Origin: an uncultured Alphaproteobacteria bacterium
GTDB lineage: Bacteria > Pseudomonadota > Alphaproteobacteria > GCA-2731375
NCBI GenBank assembly: GCA_951812805.1
Contig: CATOSZ010000003.1
Coordinates: forward strand, 2,000,557-2,064,556
DNA length: 64,000 nucleotides
Direction: 5' to 3'
The notes under the pieces are model-generated. The model saw only the letters and a program-made list of their open reading frames with translations, did not search any database and was not told the DNA's origin. Each line of letters starts with the position of its first letter. Position 1 is the first letter of the stretch. This document shows, in pieces, positions 34,916-46,382 of this stretch. The translations under genes were made by a program, and so were the position numbers.

Positions 34916-36469
34916 ATGCCCAGACGGAAGCAGACGAGACGAACGACGGTGAGAGATGCACGAACGATCCTGCGGCTGACGCATGACCAAGGCCTCTCGG
35001 CGCGAGAGGTGGCGGAACGGCTGAAGGTCTCCAAGACGACAGTGTCGACCTATTTGCTGCGGGCCCGCGAGGTCGGCCTTACCGCCTGGCCGCTGCCGGC
35101 GGAATACGAGGACGACGCGGTCCTGCAAGAGACGCTGTTCCGCCGCATGGGCCGGCCCCCGCGCGACAGGTGCGAGCCGCACTGGCCGACGGTCGCGGCC
35201 GAGCTGAAGCGCAAGGGGGTGACGCTGACCCTGCTCTGGCAGGAATACCGCGCCTCACATCCCGATGGCTACGGCTACACCTGGTTCTGCGAAGCCTTCA
35301 CGGCGTTCAAGCGGCGCACCGGCGCCACCTGGCGCAACCGCCACGAGGCCGGTGCGGTCATGCAGACCGATTATGCCGGCCAGACGGTGGACATCGTCGA
35401 CCCCGAGACCGGCGAGGTGCACGACGCGCAGATCTTCGTCGCCGTGCTGGGCGCTTCCTCGCTCACCTTCGCCACCGCCAGCCTGACCCAGCGCCTGCCC
35501 GACTGGGTCGCCGGACAATGCCGGGCGCTCGCCTACTTCGGCGGCGTGCCCAAGAGCATCGTCTGCGATAACCTCAAGGCCGGCGTCGCCAAGCCGCTCT
35601 GGTTCGAGCCGACCCTCAACCCGACCTTCGCCGCGCTCGCCGAGCACTACGACACCACCGTCCTGCCGACCCGGGTCCGCAAGCCGCGCGACAAGGCCAA
35701 GGTCGAAGTCGCCGTCCAGGTCGTCGAGCGCTGGATCCTGGCAAGACTGCGCAATACGCGCTTCTTCTCCCTCGACCAGCTCAACCGGGCGATCCGCGAC
35801 CTCCTCGAGGAGCTCAACGAGCGGCCCATGCGCAACCTTGGAAAGAGCCGGCGCCAGATGTTCGAGGCCATCGAGCGCGAGGCCCTGGCACCCCTGCCGA
35901 CGACGCCCTTCGAATATGCCGAATGGAAGACCGCCAAGGTCCATTCCGACTATCACGTCGACGTCGAGCGCAGCTTCTACTCCGTGCCGCACGGCCTGAT
36001 CGGCCGCAAGGTCCAAGTCCGGCTCACTCACCGCACGGTCGAGATCTTCCACAACCACAAGCGCGTCGCCAGCCATCTCCGCCGCTCACCGCATGGCGGC
36101 CATGCCACGATCCCGGCCCACATGCCCAAGGCGCACCAGCGCTATGCCGAGCGAACGCCACAAAGCCTGATCGACCAGGCCAGCCGCATCGGCCCCAACG
36201 CCGCCCTCCTGGTCGAGCGGATGATCCGCGATCGGCCCCATCCCGAGCAAGGCTATCGCAGCGCCATGGGCGTCTTGTCGCTCGCCCGCCGATACGAACC
36301 GGAACGCGTCGAGGCCGCCTGCGCACGCGCGCTCACCATCAACACGACCAGCTACTCATCGCTCGCCGCCATCCTCAAGTCCGGCCTCGATCGCACACGC
36401 CCCGAGCGCGAACCGCTTCTGCCGCTGCCGCCACACACCAACATCCGCGGCCCCGGCTACTACCGATAA
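34916..36469 (+). CDS. istA: IS21-family transposase IstA
   Basis: 517-residue integrase-fold transposase. An N-terminal helix-turn-helix ([13 protein letters not shown]) recognises the ends. The DDE core starts with Q-T-D-Y-A-G near residue 143, then V-C-D-N-L-K and the Glu in R-D-K-A-K-V-E. The C-terminal Y-S-V-P domain is complete. ATG 34916 is preferred to the upstream TTG because GGGAGGGG precedes it. Followed by istB after 17 bases. Confidence 0.95.
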   Translation: MPRRKQTRRTTVRDARTILRLTHDQGLSAREVAERLKVSKTTVSTYLLRAREVGLTAWPLPAEYEDDAVLQETLFRRMGRPPRDRCEPHWPTVAAELKRKGVTLTLLWQEYRASHPDGYGYTWFCEAFTAFKRRTGATWRNRHEAGAVMQTDYAGQTVDIVDPETGEVHDAQIFVAVLGASSLTFATASLTQRLPDWVAGQCRALAYFGGVPKSIVCDNLKAGVAKPLWFEPTLNPTFAALAEHYDTTVLPTRVRKPRDKAKVEVAVQVVERWILARLRNTRFFSLDQLNRAIRDLLEELNERPMRNLGKSRRQMFEAIEREALAPLPTTPFEYAEWKTAKVHSDYHVDVERSFYSVPHGLIGRKVQVRLTHRTVEIFHNHKRVASHLRRSPHGGHATIPAHMPKAHQRYAERTPQSLIDQASRIGPNAALLVERMIRDRPHPEQGYRSAMGVLSLARRYEPERVEAACARALTINTTSYSSLAAILKSGLDRTRPEREPLLPLPPHTNIRGPGYYR

Positions 36470-36486
36470 CCAGGAGAAGACACCTC

Positions 36487-37263
36487 ATGCTGACACACCC
36501 GACCCTCGACCAGATGCAGGCCCTCGGCTTCAAGGGCATGGCAGAGGCTTACCGCGACATGGCCGAGCGAGGCCAATCATCGGAATTGAACCGCGAGGAC
36601 TGGCTCGCCCTCATGCTCGACCGCGAGGCCGCCACCCGCGCCGACAAGCGCCTCGCCAACCGCCTCAGACAGGCCAGGCTACGCTTCCCCGAGGCCTGCA
36701 TCGAGGACATCGACTTCGCCGCCGAACGAGGCCTCGACCGCCGCGCCGTCCTCTCTCTCGCCCAGGGCGTCTGGCTCAAGGCACACGAGAACCTCATCGT
36801 CACCGGCCAGACCGGAACCGGCAAGACATGGCTCGCCTGTGCCATCGCCCATCAGGCCGCCAGGCTCGATCATTCCGTCCTCTACGTCCGCATGCCCAGG
36901 CTCTTCGAGGACCTCGCCATGGCCCGCCTCGACGGCCGGCTGCCCCGCCTGATCGACCGCCTCGCCCGGGTCCAGCTGCTCGTCCTCGACGACTGGGGAA
37001 CCCATGGCCTGACCGACCGCCAGCGCCTCGATCTCCTGGAAATCTGCGAGGAACGATACCACCGACGCTCAACCCTCATCACCGCGCAGATCCCCGTGAC
37101 CGCCTGGCACGACCTGATCGGCGAGGCCACCATCGCCGACGCCATCCTCGACCGCGTCATCCACAACGCCCACCGCATCGGCTTGAAAGGCGACAGCATG
37201 CGAAAGAAGAAATCGACGACCGACTTGACCCAGCCAACCACAACGGAAAACAATCCCGACTGA
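36487..37263 (+). CDS. istB: IS21-family helper ATPase IstB
   Basis: 258-residue AAA+ ATPase of the DnaC/IstB type that assists IstA in target selection. Walker A is G-Q-T-G-T-G-K-T mid-protein, and Walker B is L-L-V-L-D-D-W-G. The N-terminal [12 protein letters not shown] is typical. ATG 36487 follows AGGAGAAG. Intact, so the element may be active. Confidence 0.95.
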   Translation: MLTHPTLDQMQALGFKGMAEAYRDMAERGQSSELNREDWLALMLDREAATRADKRLANRLRQARLRFPEACIEDIDFAAERGLDRRAVLSLAQGVWLKAHENLIVTGQTGTGKTWLACAIAHQAARLDHSVLYVRMPRLFEDLAMARLDGRLPRLIDRLARVQLLVLDDWGTHGLTDRQRLDLLEICEERYHRRSTLITAQIPVTAWHDLIGEATIADAILDRVIHNAHRIGLKGDSMRKKKSTTDLTQPTTTENNPD

Positions 37264-37375
37264 CGGCAACAAGGCACCCGAAGCCAAACTCCCGGAACCG
37301 GCCGGGACTTTATGAAATCGGTGGCCAGGACTTACTGAAACCGCCGTCCGGAACTACCGAAATCCGCATCGTGAC

Positions 37376-37460
37376 GACCTTGGCGGCGATCCCCGGGCTC
37401 TTGCTATGGTGGTGGCTGCATCGCCGCGGCCATGCGCCGGGCACGGAGGACAGGGCATGA
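37376..37460 (+). pseudogene. ampG: AmpG-family permease, 3' remnant
   Basis: The last 28 codons of the interrupted permease: [17 protein letters not shown], the end of the final membrane helix, then a short polar tail and TGA at 37458-37460. Joining base 34743 to base 37376, with one copy of TCGTGAC kept, restores an unbroken frame (F-F-I-V-T-T-L-A-A). The stop overlaps the ATG of the macro-domain gene. Confidence 0.88.
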
Positions 37461-37966
37461 ACGGTCGGATCGACGTCGTCGAGGGCGATATCACCAGCTT
37501 CGAGGTCGACGCCATCGTCAACGCGGCCAACGAATCGCTGCTGGGCGGCGGTGGGGTCGACGGGGCCATCCACCGGGCCGCCGGGCCCGACCTGCTGGCC
37601 GAATGCCGCGCCCTCGGCGGCTGCCCGACGGGGGAGGCGCGGATCACCGCCGGCTATCGCCTGCCGGCGCGCCGCGTGATCCACACCGTCGGCCCGGTCT
37701 GGCGTGGCGGCGGCGCGGGCGAGGCGGCGCTGCTGGCCGCCTGCTACCGCAATTGCTTCGCGCTGGGTGAAGCGGACGGGGTCCGCTCGATCGCCTTTCC
37801 CGCGATCAGTACCGGTGTCTACGGCTACCCCTTGGGACCGGCGAGCGAGATCGCCGTCGGCGCGGCGCGGGCCCATCTCGCAAGTGAGGGGGGAATCGAG
37901 CGGATCGTCTTCGCCACCTTCGGCGCCGAGGCGACGCGGACCTATCGGGATCTGCTCTCGCGCTGA
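37457..37966 (+). CDS. Macro domain protein (ADP-ribose / O-acetyl-ADP-ribose hydrolase type)
   Basis: 169-residue macro domain of the MacroD/YmdB type. D-V-V-E-G-D-I-T and [17 protein letters not shown] form the ADP-ribose pocket, with [12 protein letters not shown] following and [15 protein letters not shown] supplying the catalytic and diphosphate loops. ATG 37457 overlaps the ampG stop (ATGA), so translation was coupled to ampG and is now separated from its promoter by the IS21 element. De-ADP-ribosylation is the usual family activity. Confidence 0.9.
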   Translation: MNGRIDVVEGDITSFEVDAIVNAANESLLGGGGVDGAIHRAAGPDLLAECRALGGCPTGEARITAGYRLPARRVIHTVGPVWRGGGAGEAALLAACYRNCFALGEADGVRSIAFPAISTGVYGYPLGPASEIAVGAARAHLASEGGIERIVFATFGAEATRTYRDLLSR

Positions 37967-38054
37967 TCATGAAAATGTCATCACCCGGAGCGTTGCACCC
38001 GGCGGCGATGTCGATAGTGTCGGAGGGTGACGTGGCATGATCAGGGAGATTTCG

Positions 38055-38240
38055 ATGCGCAAGGCGATCATTTTCGGTGTGATGGGCGTGTTCCTGGCCT
38101 CGAGCGCGGCCATGGCGGGGCGCGACGCGGGCATCGATTCCCGCACCGTTTACAAAAGTCAGACCGTCGCGCAGAGCCAGGGCCAGTCGAAACCGCAAAC
38201 CCAGACGCCCGCCCAACCCCCGGCCGAGACCAGCAATTGA
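38055..38240 (+). CDS. Small exported protein, tandem paralogue 1
   Basis: 61-residue protein with a signal peptide (R-K-A-I-I-F-G-V-M-G-V-F-L-A-S, cleavage after A-M-A). The mature part is about 40 residues, rich in Gln, Thr, Ser and Pro, and lacks Cys. AGGGAG lies 6 bases before ATG 38055; another ATG at 38037 is less well placed. The first 26 coding bases are identical to those of the gene at 38374, so the pair arose by duplication. I do not recognise a family; a periplasmic or secreted peptide is inferred. Confidence 0.7.
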   Translation: MRKAIIFGVMGVFLASSAAMAGRDAGIDSRTVYKSQTVAQSQGQSKPQTQTPAQPPAETSN

Positions 38241-38373
38241 AACTAGACCGGCGCCGCGTGACGGTGCCTGGTCGAGCCAATTGGGACGCTCATCTTGTCG
38301 TTGACGCGTCCCCTGAAGGACCGTAGCCTTGGCGTGCGGGAGATTTACCTCCCGCGCAAGCAAGGAGAGTCAG

Positions 38374-38547
38374 ATGCGCAAGGCGATCATTTTCGGTGTC
38401 GTGGGCGTGTTCATGGCCTCGGGCACGGCGTTTGCCGGCGGCAACTGCAGCTACGGCACCCACTCGGCCTCCAAGGGCCAGACCGTCGTCGACGGCAAGA
38501 GCCAGACTCAAACGCCGGCCCCGACGACCAAAGAAACCAAAAGCTGA
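38374..38547 (+). CDS. Small exported protein, tandem paralogue 2
   Basis: 57-residue protein with a nearly identical signal peptide (R-K-A-I-I-F-G-V-V-G-V-F-M-A-S, cleavage after A-F-A) and a ~36-residue mature part (G-G-N-C-S-Y-G-T-H-S) with one Cys, then Q-T-V-V and a Thr/Pro/Lys tail ending T-K-E-T-K-S. It shares the Q-T-Q-T-P-A motif with paralogue 1. AAGGAGAG precedes ATG 38374. Convergent with pckA, 50 bases from its stop. Confidence 0.7.
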   Translation: MRKAIIFGVVGVFMASGTAFAGGNCSYGTHSASKGQTVVDGKSQTQTPAPTTKETKS

Positions 38548-38597
38548 GACACCCGATAGCGCGGGCTTCCATCGCCCGTCGGCGGTGGTGAGCCCGA

Positions 38598-40205
<1,608 letters not shown>

Positions 40206-40388
40206 AATGCTGATCCTCCGCGGCCACAGGGGCCCGCACTTCCCAAACAATGCATGACCGGCGCGACCGGACGAACCGGCCGACGACCCCCCGACTCCCT
40301 GGCGCGTTCTATACGTGCTCCGTTGCGGGCTGACAACAGTTCCCGGCTGGTCGCATTCGACCCACGCCGGCCCGCCGCCTTGCGATGG

Positions 40389-41129
40389 CTAGGCCTGCGC
40401 CGATTCCCGCGCCCGGCGGGTCAATCGTACCAACTGGCGCCGCGCGCCGTCGCCGTCGCTCACCTCGGCGTCGAACGGCAGTCGGGCCACCGTGCCGCCT
40501 CGCCGGAGGTCGCAGCCGGCCGAATCGCATCCCGTCATCACCCAGCCTCCCGATGCGTGCCCCAGCAGGCGGGTCGCGCAGAGCTCGATCGCGTCGCCAT
40601 GGTCGTCGTTCATGTGGGCGACGATGTCGGCCTCGGCGGCGACGAGCGGTTGTGCGAGCGCGTCGGGCCGCATTAGCGCCACGGCACCGAGCGCGTCGAT
40701 GCGGCCGAAGCCGGCGACCTGGTGCGCCGCTTCGACGTCGACCCGGTAGAAGGCGAAGTCGGCGAAGTCGGCATAGCCGGCGGCCTCGGGATGGCGGGCG
40801 AGGAAGCGGGCGCGATGGCGCGCCTCATCACTCCGCACCGCGCGGCCCTGCACGGTCAGGCGGGCGCCGGTCAGGCGGCTTTCCAGCCCGGCCGTGCCGT
40901 CGAACAGCAGCGAGACGCGATCGTCGACGTCGATGTTGCGGGTGTGCTCCGCCAGGGTCGAGATCAACAGGATCGGAGAGAGGTCATGGTCGACGGCGAC
41001 GAGGACGAGGGAGACGTTGGGCCCCGCATCCACGCGGCGAAGCGTGCCGAGCATGGCCGCGTCGAGGCCGCGCAGCAGATCGCGCGCCTGGGAAATCGCA
41101 GTTTCCTTGGCGGGGTCGGACTCGGCCAT
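40389..41129 (-). CDS. HugZ-like pyridoxamine 5'-phosphate oxidase-fold protein
   Basis: 246-residue protein with an N-terminal split-barrel flavin/heme-binding domain (L-R-G-L-D-A-A-M-L-G-T-L) and a C-terminal DUF2470-type domain with A-H-M-N-D-D-H-G-D-A-I. This pairing is found in HugZ/CREG-like haem-utilisation proteins. Start is ATG 41127-41129; the open frame extends much further upstream only as an antisense shadow of the MATE gene. Divergent from the MATE transporter, 12 bases apart. Haem degradation is inferred from the family. Confidence 0.78.
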   Translation of the reverse strand: MAESDPAKETAISQARDLLRGLDAAMLGTLRRVDAGPNVSLVLVAVDHDLSPILLISTLAEHTRNIDVDDRVSLLFDGTAGLESRLTGARLTVQGRAVRSDEARHRARFLARHPEAAGYADFADFAFYRVDVEAAHQVAGFGRIDALGAVALMRPDALAQPLVAAEADIVAHMNDDHGDAIELCATRLLGHASGGWVMTGCDSAGCDLRRGGTVARLPFDAEVSDGDGARRQLVRLTRRARESAQA

Positions 41130-41141
41130 TAAGGTCCCTCC

Positions 41142-42509
41142 ATGAATACGCCGCGCGCCGTCCCGGGCTCCGTCGTGGAGCCGCCCGATCCGTCCTGGCG
41201 CGGCCAGTTCGTGCGACTGATCGGCTTGGCGACGCCGATCGCCCTCTCGCGGCTCTCGCTGCTGCTCATCGTCATCGAGGATATCGCCTTTCTGGGCCAC
41301 GTCGACAGTGTCGCATTGGCGCATTACGGCATCGCCAACGCCGTGTTCATGGTTCTGCTGCTGACCGGCGTCGGCATGTCGATCGGCGTCGCCGTCCTGA
41401 CCTCGCAGAATCTCGGCGCCGGCGAGGGCGACGCGGCGGCGACCGTGTTTGCCGTCGGCCTCGGCCACGCCGTGGCGATGGGGCTGGGCTTCGTCCTGAT
41501 CTCCTTCGCGGGCGAGCGATTCTATCTCGCCATTGGCCACGCACCGGCATTGGCGCACGGCTCGGCGGGTGTGCTCGCCATGCTGTCGTTCGGCCTGCCG
41601 GCCCTCCTTGCCTTCACGGTGGCCAGCCTGTTTCTCGAAGCGCTCGGCCGACCGCGCGTCGGCCTCGTCGTCATGCTGCTGGCCAACCTGGTGAACATCG
41701 CCGCCAACGCCGTCGCGATGGAGATGGCGGTCGATCCGGCGGAGGGTGTCGCGCTGGCCTCGACCCTTGTGCGCTACGCCATGGCGGCGGCGATGCTCGG
41801 CTATCTGCTGGTGACGGCGCAACGGCTGGCGATCGGCCATGTCGAGATCGCGCGCTTCGCCGAGGTCTCGCGCAAGCTGCGCCGCATCGGCTATGCGATG
41901 GGGTTGGCGCAGGGCTTGGAATCGATGGCCTTCTCCTCCCTCACCATCGTCTCCGGCTATCTCGGTGCGGCCGCCGTCGCCACCTTCCAAGTGGTCATGC
42001 AGTTCATGGGCATCGCCTTCATGGGCGCCGTCGGCGTTTCGACGGCGACGGCGGTCGAGGTCGGGCGTGCCGTCGGGCGGGGCGACGGCGCCGGCCTGCG
42101 CCGGGCGGGCTGGAGCGGGTTCGCCGTCATCGCCCTTTATATGGGGGTGGTGGCCGTCTTCGTGCTGTTCTCCGCCGACTGGCTCGCCGGCCTGTTGAGC
42201 GGCGACCCGGCGGTCGTCGCCCTGGCCGCCCCGGCGCTGACTTTGGTTGCCATCATGTTGATCCCGGATGGTGCGCAGGGCGTACTGATGGGCGCGCTGC
42301 GCGGCACGGGCGATGCCTGGGTGCCGACGGTGTTGCACCTCTTCGCCTTTCTCGGCGTCATGGTGCCGGGCGCACGGCTACTGGCGATCGAGGCGGGCTT
42401 CGGCGTGCCGGGCCTTATCGGGGGAACGTTTCTCGGCGTCAGCGTCGCCACCGTGGCGCTGGCCCTGCGGTTCCGGGTCGTCACGCGGCGCGAAGTGCGG
42501 CGACTTTGA
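41142..42509 (+). CDS. MATE family efflux transporter
   Basis: 455-residue inner-membrane protein with about 12 hydrophobic segments in two homologous halves (segments begin near F-V-R-L-I-G-L-A-T-P-I-A-L and again near R-R-I-G-Y-A-M-G-L-A-Q-G-L). It belongs to the NorM/DinF-like MATE exporters, which expel cationic drugs or metabolites using Na+ or H+. Full length. It ends 111 bases before chvI; the gap holds no recognisable gene. Substrate unknown. Confidence 0.87.
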   Translation: MNTPRAVPGSVVEPPDPSWRGQFVRLIGLATPIALSRLSLLLIVIEDIAFLGHVDSVALAHYGIANAVFMVLLLTGVGMSIGVAVLTSQNLGAGEGDAAATVFAVGLGHAVAMGLGFVLISFAGERFYLAIGHAPALAHGSAGVLAMLSFGLPALLAFTVASLFLEALGRPRVGLVVMLLANLVNIAANAVAMEMAVDPAEGVALASTLVRYAMAAAMLGYLLVTAQRLAIGHVEIARFAEVSRKLRRIGYAMGLAQGLESMAFSSLTIVSGYLGAAAVATFQVVMQFMGIAFMGAVGVSTATAVEVGRAVGRGDGAGLRRAGWSGFAVIALYMGVVAVFVLFSADWLAGLLSGDPAVVALAAPALTLVAIMLIPDGAQGVLMGALRGTGDAWVPTVLHLFAFLGVMVPGARLLAIEAGFGVPGLIGGTFLGVSVATVALALRFRVVTRREVRRL

Positions 42510-42620
42510 GGCGAAGATGCCCGCCGGGCGCCGTCTGGCGGTCATGAAGCGGCCATAATGGCGGGCGAGGCTGCAATCGGTCCTCGCAGGCCCTACATAT
42601 GGCGAGGTCACGGGGGTAGA

Positions 42621-43325
42621 ATGATGGCAAATACGATCGCGCTGGTCGATGACGACCGGAACATCCTCGAAAGCGTCTCGATCGCGCTGGAGGCGGAAGG
42701 CTTCAAGGTCCGATCCTACAGCGACGGCGCCAGCGCGCTGCGGGAACTCACCAGCCGGCCGGCCGACCTCGGCGTCTTTGACATCAAAATGCCCGGCATG
42801 GACGGCATGGACCTGCTCGGCCGGTTGCGCCGCGAAAACACCATGCCGGTGATCTTCCTGACCTCGAAGGACGACGAAGTCGACGAAGTCCTTGGCCTGA
42901 AGATGGGCGCGGACGATTATATCCGCAAACCCTTCTCCCAGCGTCTGCTGATCGAGCGCATTCGCGCCGTCCTTCGCCGCAGCGACGACACGATCGAGCC
43001 GGCGGGCGGCGGCGAAGCGGCCAAGGCCATGCGGCGCGGCGACCTCACGCTCGATCCCATACGCCATGTCTGCGACTGGCGCGGCACCGCCATCCAGCTC
43101 ACCGTCACGGAGTTTCTGATCCTGCAATCCCTGGCCCAGCATCCGGGCCATGTGAAGACCCGCGATCAGCTGATGGACGCGGCCTATGACGACAATGTCT
43201 ATGTCGACGATCGCACCATCGACAGCCACATCAAACGGCTGCGCCGCAAATTCAAGGAAGCGGATTCTGAGTTCACCGCCATCTCCACGCTCTACGGCCT
43301 GGGCTACCGCTTCCAGGCCGAGTGA
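42621..43325 (+). CDS. chvI: Response regulator ChvI (OmpR family)
   Basis: 234-residue receiver plus winged-helix DNA-binding protein. The receiver shows V-D-D-D-R-N at the acidic pocket, the phosphorylation Asp in [10 protein letters not shown], and the Lys in Y-I-R-K-P-F-S. The C-terminal half ([22 protein letters not shown]) is OmpR-type. Start at 42621 or the next ATG. Its GTGA overlap with the kinase gene and the following PTS genes identify it as ChvI of the ChvG/ChvI system, known for acid, envelope and host-signal responses. Confidence 0.93.
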   Translation: MMANTIALVDDDRNILESVSIALEAEGFKVRSYSDGASALRELTSRPADLGVFDIKMPGMDGMDLLGRLRRENTMPVIFLTSKDDEVDEVLGLKMGADDYIRKPFSQRLLIERIRAVLRRSDDTIEPAGGGEAAKAMRRGDLTLDPIRHVCDWRGTAIQLTVTEFLILQSLAQHPGHVKTRDQLMDAAYDDNVYVDDRTIDSHIKRLRRKFKEADSEFTAISTLYGLGYRFQAE

Positions 43326-45007
43326 CGGTGGAACGGCTTCGCTCCGCGCCGCCGGCGCCGGCGGCGTCCCTCGGCGCGCCGGGCCCACGTCCAGGCGCGA
43401 TGCCCGCCCCGCTGGGGCGTGGTGTGGAGGTGCGCGGGCGCCGTTTCAGCTCGCTCACCCTGCGCATCCTGGCGCCCAACGTCGTCGCCTTGGCGATTTT
43501 GGTCGGCGGTGTCTTCTATCTCGACCAATATCGCGGCGCCCTGATCGAGGCGAAGATCGCCGCCCTGCAAACCCAGGCCGAAGTGGTCGCCGGCGCCGTG
43601 GCCGAGAGCGCGCTCTCCGGCCCACCGGAAAGCCGGGCCGTGGATTCCCGCCTGGCCGGGCGGATCGTCGGCCGGCTGATCGTGCCGACCGGGACCCGCG
43701 CGCGGCTGTTCGATCGTGACGGTACGTTGCTGATCGACAGCCGTCTGCTGGCCGGGCGCGACGTGCAACTGCGCTACCTGGCGGCGGACGAGCCGGGCAA
43801 TGTCGCGACCCGGCTGCTCTCCGAACTGTACGACTGGATCCTGCCGCGCCTGCCGAGCCGGGGCAGTCTTCCGACCTATGTCGAGCGGGTCGGCCAGAAG
43901 GCGGGCGATTACGGCGAAGCGGCCGGCGCGCTCGCCGGCGAGGTCGGCGGCGTCGTGCGCCAGGACGAGGAGGGGGGATTGATCCTCTCCGTGGCGGCGC
44001 CGGTGGCCGAGTTACACGGCGTGCTGGCGGCGCTGATGCTGACCGCCGACGGCCGCGACATCGCAGAGAACGTGCGTCGGGTTCGCGTCGCGGTGCTGGA
44101 GGCATTCGCCCTCACCCTCGTCGTCACGGTGCTGCTGTCGATGTTCCTGGCGGGTACCATCGCCCGGCCCGTCCGGCGGCTGGCGCAGGCGGCGGACCAG
44201 GTGCGCCGCTGGCGGGGCCGCCGGGTGACGATTCCCAACCTGCGCCATCGCAAGGACGAGATCGGCGATCTCTCGGTAGCGCTGGGTGCCATGACGGAAG
44301 CGCTCTACACCCGTCTGGACGCGATCGACGCCTTTGCCGCCGACGTCTCGCACGAGCTGAAGAATCCGCTGAGTTCGCTCCGCAGCGCCGTCGAAACCCT
44401 GGCGGTGGCGCCGACGCCCGAACAGCGCGAGCGCCTCTTCCAGATCATCAAGCAGGACGTGGCCCGGCTCGACCGCCTGATCAGCGACATTTCCAACGCC
44501 AGCCGGATCGACGCTGAAATGAGCCGGGCGGAGAGCGAACCGTTCGACCTGGTCGCTCTCCTCGTCGCCCTGGTCGAAGTCTACCGGGCCCGCCACGGCG
44601 AGGGCGGACCGGAATTGCGCCTCGAACTGTCGGCGCCGGGGCCGCTGGAGATGGAGGGGCTTTCGAGCCGTTTGGCCCAGGTGGTGGAGAATCTGCTGGC
44701 CAACGCCGCGTCCTTTTCCCCGCCGGACGGCGTGGTGCGTCTCTCGCTCGCCCGTGACGGCGCTCAGGCGGTGCTGACCGTCGACGACGAGGGCCCGGGC
44801 GTGCCGGAGGAGGGTGGCGAGCGGATCTTCGAGCGCTTCTATTCCGCCCGCCCCGCCGCGGAAGGCTTCGGCCACCATTCGGGCCTCGGTTTGTCGATCG
44901 CCAAGCAGATCGTCGAGGCGCACGGCGGGCGCATCGAAGTCACGAACCGGCGCGACGAGGCGGGCGGCATCCTCGGCGCACGCTTCGTCGTTCGCCTGCC
45001 GGTTTGA
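43322..45007 (+). CDS. chvG: Sensor histidine kinase ChvG
   Basis: 561-residue membrane kinase. The GTG start overlaps the chvI stop (GTGA). Hydrophobic segments near 50-70 and 255-280 bound a periplasmic domain; a HAMP follows. The H-box is [10 protein letters not shown]; the ATP-binding domain has N-L-L-A-N-A, D-D-E-G-P-G-V and G-L-G-L-S-I-A-K-Q. Partner of ChvI. An ExoR-type periplasmic inhibitor is known in rhizobia; none is in the window. Confidence 0.93.
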   Translation: MTVERLRSAPPAPAASLGAPGPRPGAMPAPLGRGVEVRGRRFSSLTLRILAPNVVALAILVGGVFYLDQYRGALIEAKIAALQTQAEVVAGAVAESALSGPPESRAVDSRLAGRIVGRLIVPTGTRARLFDRDGTLLIDSRLLAGRDVQLRYLAADEPGNVATRLLSELYDWILPRLPSRGSLPTYVERVGQKAGDYGEAAGALAGEVGGVVRQDEEGGLILSVAAPVAELHGVLAALMLTADGRDIAENVRRVRVAVLEAFALTLVVTVLLSMFLAGTIARPVRRLAQAADQVRRWRGRRVTIPNLRHRKDEIGDLSVALGAMTEALYTRLDAIDAFAADVSHELKNPLSSLRSAVETLAVAPTPEQRERLFQIIKQDVARLDRLISDISNASRIDAEMSRAESEPFDLVALLVALVEVYRARHGEGGPELRLELSAPGPLEMEGLSSRLAQVVENLLANAASFSPPDGVVRLSLARDGAQAVLTVDDEGPGVPEEGGERIFERFYSARPAAEGFGHHSGLGLSIAKQIVEAHGGRIEVTNRRDEAGGILGARFVVRLPV

Positions 45008-45017
45008 GGCGGGAGAG

Positions 45018-45446
45018 ATGGAGCGCATCCATGCCACCTGCGTCGAATGGGACGGCGTCGGAATTCTCCTTCAGGGCCCGAGCGGCGCGGGCAAGTCAGA
45101 TTTGGCGTTGCGGCTGATCGATGCGGGTGCGCATCTGGTGGCGGACGATCAGGTGGTGCTGGCGCGTGAGGGGACGGTGCTGATCGCGCGGGCGCCGGAG
45201 CCGCTCGCCGGCCTGCTGGAGGTGCGGGGCATCGGCATTGTCAGGCTGGCCCACCGGGCCTCCGCACGGGTCGGCGTGGTGGTCGACCTCGATCCGAGCC
45301 TGGCGATCGAACGGCTGCCGGAGCCGGCCGAGGTGGAAGTGCTGGGCGTGCGGGTGGCGTCGGTCGCGCTCTCGGCGTTTGAAGCCTCGGCGCCGGCCAA
45401 GCTGCGCCTTGTCGTGCGTGGCCTCGACTTGCATAGTGGGTCGTGA
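45018..45446 (+). CDS. hprK: HPr kinase/phosphorylase, short alphaproteobacterial form
   Basis: 142 residues, against ~310 for the Gram-positive enzyme: the N-terminal domain is missing, as is normal for alphaproteobacteria. Walker A is G-P-S-G-A-G-K-S near residue 20, followed by V-A-D-D-Q-V and the conserved L-E-V-R-G-I-G-I. It phosphorylates HPr on the regulatory Ser. Located 10 bases after chvG and followed by rapZ and two PTS genes. Confidence 0.92.
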   Translation: MERIHATCVEWDGVGILLQGPSGAGKSDLALRLIDAGAHLVADDQVVLAREGTVLIARAPEPLAGLLEVRGIGIVRLAHRASARVGVVVDLDPSLAIERLPEPAEVEVLGVRVASVALSAFEASAPAKLRLVVRGLDLHSGS

Positions 45447-45465
45447 GCTAGAGCCGAGCGCCCCG

Positions 45466-46382
45466 ATGACCGCCGATCCCGCGTCGCCCGAAATGTTCCG
45501 CGTCCTGCTGGTCACCGGCATGTCCGGTGCCGGCAAGACGTCGGCGCTGAAGTCGCTTGAGGACCTCGGCTACGAGGTCGTCGACAACCTGCCGCTCGGC
45601 CTGGTCGGTCGCCTGGTCGATCCGCCCGGCATTCGCGCCGCCGGGCACGAGGCGCTCGCCATCGGCGTCGACTTTCGCACGCGGGGCTTCGATGCGGACC
45701 TGTTCGCCCGCATGTTGACGCCGCTCCGCCAGATGGCGGGCCTGGAACTCGCCGTGTTGTATCTCGATTGCGACGACGAGGTTCTCGTCCGCCGCTTCAC
45801 CGAAACGCGCCACCGCCACCCTTTGGGCGAGGATCGACCGGTCGCCGACAGCATCCGGCGGGAACGCGAGCTGTCCCCGGCGATCATCGCCCTGGCGGAC
45901 CTGGTCGTCGATACCTCGCATTTGTCGATCCACGACCTGCGCCGCCGGCTCGAGGCCGAGTATCGCCTGGCGTCCAGCCGCCCGATGATGGGGTGCAGGC
46001 CTTGTCCTTTTCCTTCCGTCAGGGGGTGCCGCGCGACGCCGACCTGGTGTTCGACGTCCGCTTCCTCGCCAATCCGCACTATGACGACGCGTTGCGACCG
46101 CTCGACGGACGGGACGCGCCGGTCGCCGCCTTCATCGAGACCGATCCCGCGTGCGACGCCTTCGCCGAAAAGGTGGAGGACCTGCTGCGCCTCGTGCTGC
46201 CGTTGCATCGACGCGAGGGAAAGAGCTATTTGACCATCGCGTTCGGCTGCACCGGGGGACGCCATCGTTCGGTCTATATGACCGAACGGATCGCGGCGGC
46301 ACTGGCAGACGAGGGCGACGGGGTGGAGATCCGCCACCGCGACCTGGCGGTCGACGGAACAGGGGAGGCGAAGCGCCCATGA
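45466..46382 (+). pseudogene. rapZ: RapZ-type RNase adapter/nucleotide-binding protein with a one-base frameshift
   Basis: The gene reads M-T-A-D-P from ATG 45466 with Walker A G-M-S-G-A-G-K-T and L-G-Y-E-V-V-D-N-L-P, up to about base 45993. There the frame is lost in the run GGGG (45990-45993); the conserved C-terminal domain (F-R-Q-G-V-P-R-D-A-D-L-V-F-D, G-C-T-G-G-R-H-R-S-V) continues in the next frame to the TGA at 46380-46382. Adding one G restores M-M-G-V-Q-A-L-S-F-S-F. Left as is, the protein would run into nonsense and end at 46233. Either a real mutation or an assembly/sequencing error; the stop still overlaps the next ATG. Confidence 0.9.

Larger units (their letters stand above)
34744..37368 (+). 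mobile_element. IS21-family insertion sequence
   Basis: 2625-bp element beginning TG and ending CA, flanked by the 7-bp direct repeat TCGTGAC (34737-34743 and 37369-37375). The imperfect terminal repeats are TGCGCGTTTCGGAAAGTCCC on the left and TGCGGATTTCGGTAGTTCCG on the right (read inward). Several further copies of the GGAAAGTCC-type motif lie inside both ends (34744-34860 and 37300-37360), as is usual for the multiple transposase-binding sites of IS21. It encodes istA and istB. Confidence 0.93.
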
